From positions 75,565,533-75,629,532 of the forward strand of contig CM054120.1 of NCBI GenBank assembly GCA_028673005.1: a stretch of DNA of 64,000 nt. Reading direction: 5' to 3'. This DNA comes from Tanypteryx hageni (lineage: Eukaryota; Arthropoda; Insecta; Odonata; Petaluridae). The notes beneath the pieces were generated by a model that did no database searches, had not been told where the DNA came from, and saw only the letters and a list, made by a program, of their open reading frames with translations. This document shows positions 58,658-64,000 of this stretch, in pieces (within the stretch, counting starts at the first letter, position 1; each line of letters starts with the position of its first letter). The position numbers were made by a program, and so were the translations under genes.

Positions 58658-58835
58658 CGCCACATTATTGACTATTGACCTATCTCCTTTTCGTTCGAAT
58701 TCTATAGTATCAATTCTTTTCAAAATGCATGCTATGAAGTCCTCCGTAGACTTTGACGCCACTTTATTACCTTGCACTCCTTTCTACTATGAGTAAATAC
58801 GCCCGTGCTAAATGGGATGTAAACCTCAAGAATTT

Positions 58836-59026
58836 TTATTTTATTTATTTATTTTCAAGAACTTAGAGACAGCACAAGGCCAATTACACTGAATATAACA
58901 ACGATATAACAATATTGAAATAACAATAACAACAAAGAGAATCTCATACAACCATGAACAAGGCGGGACTTGAACCCGCGACCCTAGCATTGGGAGCCAG
59001 ACGCGCTAGCCACCCCTCTTCCGAGG
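58836..59026 (-). repeat. tRNA-derived SINE, family 1-like, copy 3
   Basis: On the minus strand it reads GGGTGGCTAGCGCGTCTGGC, TCCCAATGCTAGGGTCGCGGG, TTCAAGTCCCGCC, then a body different from copies 1 and 2, ending in an A-rich tail (inverse of TTTATTTTATTTATTTATTTT). The head matches family 1 but the body differs, so it is a subfamily or a related SINE sharing the head. Confidence 0.75.
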
Positions 59027-60829
59027 ATATGGATAAGACTTATTGAAGGTTAATTTCACTTACTGTTTAATAGAGAAATTTCGCCGAAGAAACTTAAGTT
59101 TTGCTTTAACTACGAATTTACTTTTTGGACGAATTATCGCCATCCATTGATTCTCTTCATTCAGAAAGATATCTTTCTTTGAACTTCATAAGCGTAAATT
59201 CTTGAGCTTTAAGACATAAATTTGAATTTCCTCAAATAAATTTCTTAGTAGTTTTCTCTTTGGCTCGGTTACCACAAGAAGTAATAACGCAGTTTTTTAC
59301 GGTTGATTTGGGCATTATCGGTTCATAATTTTTTGTTATGTTTTTTTGGGAATTTTAACATCTATGCATGGATCTCCCACGAAAAAATGCTTGCCGTACT
59401 TAATGCCATTAACTCTCCGCATGGTTATGGTACGTTAGTATCCTCATATTCCGTGCTCCAAACAATGTGAAATAAAAATAAGATGAATCCTCTTACTTGA
59501 TAGCGATATGGATTTTATTTGCTTCCAAAGCTGGTCCTCCAAACGAATGTTGAAGCTGCTCTCTCCCTCCGCTATATTATTCGTCTCTCCGAAACTCTCG
59601 ATCGTCCGTGAAAGAGATTAAAACTTGTTTTTGTCATTCTGAAATCGCCAAGAAATTCTGATATGGCGCCATGCTTTAAAACCGTAGAAAACCTTTAAAC
59701 CTTTAAGCTGCTTTGTAAGTTACAATGGTAAGTCTCCAACTGCAATATTTTTCGTTAGAGAATACGAAAATCGACGGACACTTGCTTCATTTTTATTTCT
59801 AGTCTCGAGTTAGCCCTTCTGATGGATAGAGAGAGGGTCGTCTACATAGTGTTGCAGGGCCACAGGCAAATCGCTTCGTGCGGTGCCAGCTTAACATTAG
59901 ACAGGAAATTAAACTCAGAATTTCCTCGTAGAATCGCGCATCTCGTCTCGGTGGCCCCGATTCTTCATTCCCCTAGGGACGGACTTTGGTGGAGAGACCT
60001 CGGGTCGAAGTGAATAATAGCTCCCGAAGGATATTCCCGAAATGTATTAAATCGATGGAACGCGGTTATCCTCTCGAATCGAGGTATGCACTCTCTAGAG
60101 TGCGGGGTTCGCATAAATGTGAGGTATGCACGTTGAGGTCGACGTGTTGCAGTACATTTATCTAACTTTTTCCTCTCCTTGCCGAAAGATAGGAAAGTGA
60201 ACGATTTGTCGTTTGCATTAAAGTCGATGATTTTAGATTTAAAATTAAGATTTTAGAGGAATGGGACCTTTAATGTCGAAAACTATTAAACAATTTTTAA
60301 TAATTGCTGCTCTCTTCAGGTTATTGACGTTGAAAAAATCAGACAAAAATCATTTTTATTCGTTATAGAATGTTTAAATCTCATTTTTAACTCGTCAAGT
60401 AGCAATTTTTAATATTATTTATTTTTGATGATGTGTCTGTGAAATCAATTTTAAATAGCGAAAGAGCTGATTCAAAATGACGATAACCTACACCGGAGAA
60501 TGAGAAATCTTAGCCGAGTACGTTATCAATCTTCTGGAACTTGTGATTCGTATTTTATGCTCAGCTTATAACATTTTATATTTTGTTATATTTTTTTGGA
60601 GATTTAATAAATCTTTTAAAAATTAGGGTCTGGATTGATTTTATGAAGCTCCAAAGGTCAACCAATACACTGGGATATAGGCAAATTCTTTGACATCCCC
60701 GAGTTTTCTCTACAAAATATTTTCGTTTCTTTAATCTACTCGTTCTTTTGCAATATTATTCTTTTCATTATTCTTTCAAAATCATCAACACCACAGGTAG
60801 TCTGTCCGTGGAGAGATGCATGATTATCC
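59027..60829. other. No feature recognised
   Basis: A frame at 59822-60013 (63 codons) follows a TTTTTATTTCTAG acceptor-like site but has no donor and no recognised product. Nothing else is supported. Confidence 0.35.
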
Positions 60830-61240
60830 TTGGTTCTCTACGTTATTCTGCTTTCTGCAATCATCGTCATGTCTTCGTAGCTCGCTTTTCCTTTCACGAT
60901 GTCTATCAGCTGAAACATTTTCCTTCCTTTTTCTCTTTGTCTTCAAATTTTTCTTCTAGCACGCCTTTACTCATTCTCTCTGTACTCAGGTAACTTCCGA
61001 TTTAGTTCACCTTCCCTGTCTGTATAATCATCTGCTTTTCTTCTATTCTTCTTAGTGTTTCCCCGTATTTCATCCCATGACCATTTACCTTCAGCATTCT
61101 TCTACATGCCCACATTTCTAAGCTTTCCATGTATTTTATATTATTTTTCCTGGGTGCCCAAATTTCAGCCCCATACAGAGATATTCCATACTTTATAAAT
61201 TTCTTGCGTATATCTTTTTTTATTTTTCCCGTGGTCATCG
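60830..61240 (-). pseudogene. RTE-type LINE C-terminal relic
   Basis: Minus strand. 61238-61002 reads KFIKYGISLYGAEIWAPRKN, YMESLEMWACRRMLKVNGHG and ETLRRIEEKQMI, the RTE C-terminal block seen at 25260-25450, ending in a stop. Beyond it GRKMFQLIDIVKGKASYEDM (about 60930-60870) continues as the usual RTE tail in another frame. It stops abruptly at 61240, where the LINE-A copy begins on the other strand. It differs clearly from the RTE copy at 25003, so it is an older or separate subfamily. Confidence 0.65.
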
Positions 61241-61242
61241 AT

Positions 61243-62196
61243 GGTGTCCTCGAGTGTGGCAGATGTAGTCTCCGGAGTGCCGCAGGGTAGTGTGATCGGA
61301 CCTATGCTTTTTTGCTTTAAATAAACGACACCAGCTCAGTTGTGAAAAGTAATATCAGGCTTTTTGCGGATGACACCGTAGTCTATAGAGAAATTAGTGG
61401 TCCTAGCCACCATCGTCAGCTTCAGGATGATCTGGATGCGTTATCTGTTTGGTGAAAGGAATGGCAGCTAGAAATCAATCAGAAAAAGAGTAACGTTCTA
61501 AACTTTGGGAAATCTAGAAGCCCATCGTCCGTGTTTACCTACTCGATAGATGGTGAGAGCATTCCTGTTTCGGAATCCGTGAAATACCTCGGGGTAACCT
61601 TGAATCGTGACCTGTCTTGGGACACCCACATAAGACGAGTGATAGGTGCGGCAAATAAGAAGTTGGCTTTTGTGCGTAGAATAGCCAGGAAAGGCACGGA
61701 AAATGTGAGAGAATCCTGTCATTTATCCTTGGTTAGACCTCAAATGGAATACGCAGCAGCGGTTTGGGATCCATATCAGAGGGGACTCATAAAGGATTTA
61801 GAAAAAATACAGCGGCGAGCAGCTAGATTCGTGAAAAAGAATTACGATAAAAAACAGAGCGTTACGTTACTCATTGAAGAGTTGAGTTGGCCAGCATTGA
61901 AAGATCGTAGATTACAGGCGAGACTTAAACTTCTAGATAAATATAGGTCGGAAATATTCGCAAATGAAATGAAGGATATTATTCGACAACCAACGTATAT
62001 CGGACGGAGGGATAATGAGGACAAGATTCGCGAAATAGATAGTAGGATGGAGAGGTATAAGGAGTCCTTTTTCCCTAGGACAATACGTGACCACAATAGA
62101 TAAGTGAATAATAATTAGTTAGGAACTTGGTGCGCGGCACCCCCTGCCATCCACCGTCAAGGTGACTTGCAGGGTAATATGTAGATCTAGATGTAG
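61243..62196 (+). mobile_element. LINE-A, 5'-truncated copy 5
   Basis: Plus strand. It begins within the RT (VVSGVPQGSVIGPMLF at 61270-61318), has a frameshift at about 61318, then FADDTVVYREISG (61362-61400) with the catalytic YxDD-type motif, a TGA in place of Trp/Cys near 61455, then 190 open codons (61531-62103): VKYLGVTLNRDLSWDTHIRR, QRRAARFVKKNYDKKQSVTL, QPTYIGRRDNEDKIREID and FFPRTIRDHNR. The 3' sequence GGTGACTTGCAGGGTAATAT and a degenerate TGTAGATCTAGATGTAG tail end at 62196. It abuts an RTE relic at its 5' side. Confidence 0.8.
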
Positions 62197-64000
62197 TTTC
62201 TTTCCTCTGGAAGCGGCATTTGCCTTTTTCAGGAACTAGGCGAAACTGGGTTTCCGCCATACTAGAAACAAAAATTTAACGTTCCTAAAATATTTCTATT
62301 AGGAAGAAATAATTATATGGTTATATATACTACAAATCGGTTTAACTTTTCGATTGGCTTGGATGGTTTACGGGGATTCGACACACGAATCCCTAAATTG
62401 ATCACGAAATGCGCCAGTTGCACAATTTGAACGAGCGCGAATCCAGAGAAATTGCCGGTGTTGGAAAGTTTTGCAAACGGTCTCCTTCCTCACTTTTATC
62501 CCGGTAATCCTGTTTTCCCTCGTAACCTCGAGTCCTGATTTTACTCTTCCCATTAGTAGCTCTTCTCTTCCGTCTTGTTCTGCCTTTCTCTCTCTCTCTC
62601 TCTCTCTTCCTTTCTCTTATTCCTCATTCACGATCACACGCTCTACCCGGATGGTACTGGTACGTGAGAAGGGATGCGGAACATGCCTGCTCCCGTTTTA
62701 ATTATTCATGTTGCGGACCGTTTGTTAACAGCGACACAAGCACTATCCTCACAAATGCGGACGCGCTTCAAGTCTGCGCGCCATGTATTGAGGGCAGCGC
62801 CTCAAGCTCACGTCAAAGTTCTACCAGCATTCGGTTACTCGGTTTCATCCTATGCAACAGGCAGCAAGAAAACATAATCTCATTGCAAGTGCCCTTTTTC
62901 TGCAGGAACTGAGACTATTTGAGGGATTTGACGTAAAATTGTCCTGAAACGATGAATCGTGTATCGACTCTTATCGATTCCTCGGCATTAATTTCATCCT
63001 AGTAAATTGAGAAATATCTGTACGGGTGATGATTTTTATTCCACCGGTGTTGTATATATATTGCGATGCATGAGATTTTTCGCGAGTTGGTGATTTTTTC
63101 TCGTTTGCGTAAAATGTCGTGAATTTAATGCTCTCGTTTTAATTATTTTATCCCTCGCTAGAATTTATTTTCTATAAACTTCTTTTTACAACCTAAATTC
63201 CAATTTTTAAGGGTTTATTCATACCGTTCGAGGACTTTTAGTGATTGGTAGGTTGCATGAAGCGCACTCTTTCGCTTTGTTAATATTGAGTGGAACATGC
63301 ATTCGACCTGATTCCAGATTGGTTAATTAAGAGGAAAACTAGGAGTTGCATCAGAAAAGCTCAACGAATATTTTATCATCTTTTTGTAAAAGAGGAAACT
63401 TCCTTTCTCTGAATTCCGAATGCCTTCGATTTCTCTATCGTTCTCTTTTCTTTCCCAAAATCTTTTTCCTTTGTTTTTTCCCGTGCATTCTTTCTCTTAA
63501 GTCTTTTCAAATTCTAATTTCATTAAGCAGGAGATAATTTTTGATAGCTCCACAATCCTTCAGCTTTTGATTGTTTTCAAATTTAACCCCATAATCATAA
63601 ACTGTTTTTATTTCTTCTATTCTTCACCAAGAAACCTCTGTATCCTGCTAATAAAATTAAGTTTAACTCTGAAATCGCGAATGAATTCTTTTAATGAGCA
63701 ACCCAATTATTTCTTTTCCGAGTCTGAGAAAGACAGCAAAAAATTGCGAGTATAAAAACAAAACTTATTGATTTTATTTTATTTGGCCTATGCTAGCCAT
63801 GTTACGCTCGGAAAAATCTCTCTGCTACTTTATATCATGCGATTCTGTTTTGTCACCCTCATTTGCCTGCATGGCCGGAGACGGGACTAAAAATAAAGGT
63901 AGAAACACGTGCCTGTGAGCTGAGGGAGATTTCGAATGGACGTTTATCGATCTTATTATACGGGTCGCATTTGACAACTTATCACTGTGTACATTTTGAA
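62197..64000. other. No gene recognised
   Basis: Contains a (CT)n run at 62588-62608 and AT-rich sequence. Short frames at 62471-62912 overlap on the same strand with no domain or splice context. Nothing is supported. Confidence 0.4.

Noticed and set aside
59822..60013. 63-codon frame after an acceptor-like site
   Set aside because: No donor, no recognised product, no compositional shift.
1..64000. CRISPR array, operons or phage genes
   Set aside because: No regular short repeats with spacers, no bacterial gene packing; transposon types and splice signals are eukaryotic.

Overview
The window looks like intergenic and intronic DNA from a large, repeat-rich animal genome, most probably an arthropod. 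It is AT-rich, has almost no long open frames, and holds decayed copies of many transposon classes: RTE and CR1/Jockey-type LINEs, Penelope-like elements, hAT, pogo/Tigger, IS630-like, tRNA-derived SINEs and MITEs. There is no bacterial-style gene packing, and the splice signals that can be seen are eukaryotic. The species cannot be fixed from the sequence.

Host coding material is sparse. The best host gene is a small two-exon tandem CCCH zinc-finger gene on the minus strand (17244-17962) with matching splice phases. On the plus strand three isolated phase-0 exon candidates (18627-18704, 41473-41649, 55551-55685) have consensus-like splice sites and could be exons of one or more large genes whose introns carry the transposons. 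I cannot name their product.

Layout: 1-9 kb holds unrecognised DNA with pyrimidine-rich tracts, a TIR element, a decayed hAT with a perfect 8-bp target duplication, and MITEs. 9-16 kb has a pogo-like MITE, a 721-bp hAT-type element with perfect target duplication, LINE fragments and a SINE. 16-24 kb has the zinc-finger gene, a Penelope RT relic and a long LINE endonuclease frame. 24-36 kb is a dense nest built around (TA)n tracts: a nearly full RTE LINE, a complete but frameshifted Tigger element, a Penelope-like element with 463-bp inverted ends, and the longest copy of a LINE family whose 3' tail is (TGTAGA)n (called LINE-A here). 36-46 kb has a perfect-hairpin foldback, tandem repeats, small hAT MITEs and a pogo-like element carrying a LINE-A relic. 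46-52 kb has a tRNA-SINE split by a 2.5-kb hAT that itself carries a MITE, then a second hAT. 57-59 kb has a second Penelope-like element with inverted ends and a hammerhead-like motif. 61-62 kb has an RTE relic abutting a LINE-A copy.

The most interesting signal is the shared architecture of the two Penelope-like elements: a 5'-truncated RT/GIY-YIG frame, an inverted copy of the element's own 3' end at its 5' side, and a CUGAAGA-hairpin-GAAA motif resembling a hammerhead ribozyme core just after the coding region. The (TA)n nest and the small CCCH gene come next. All calls come from reading the sequence; no database search was run.
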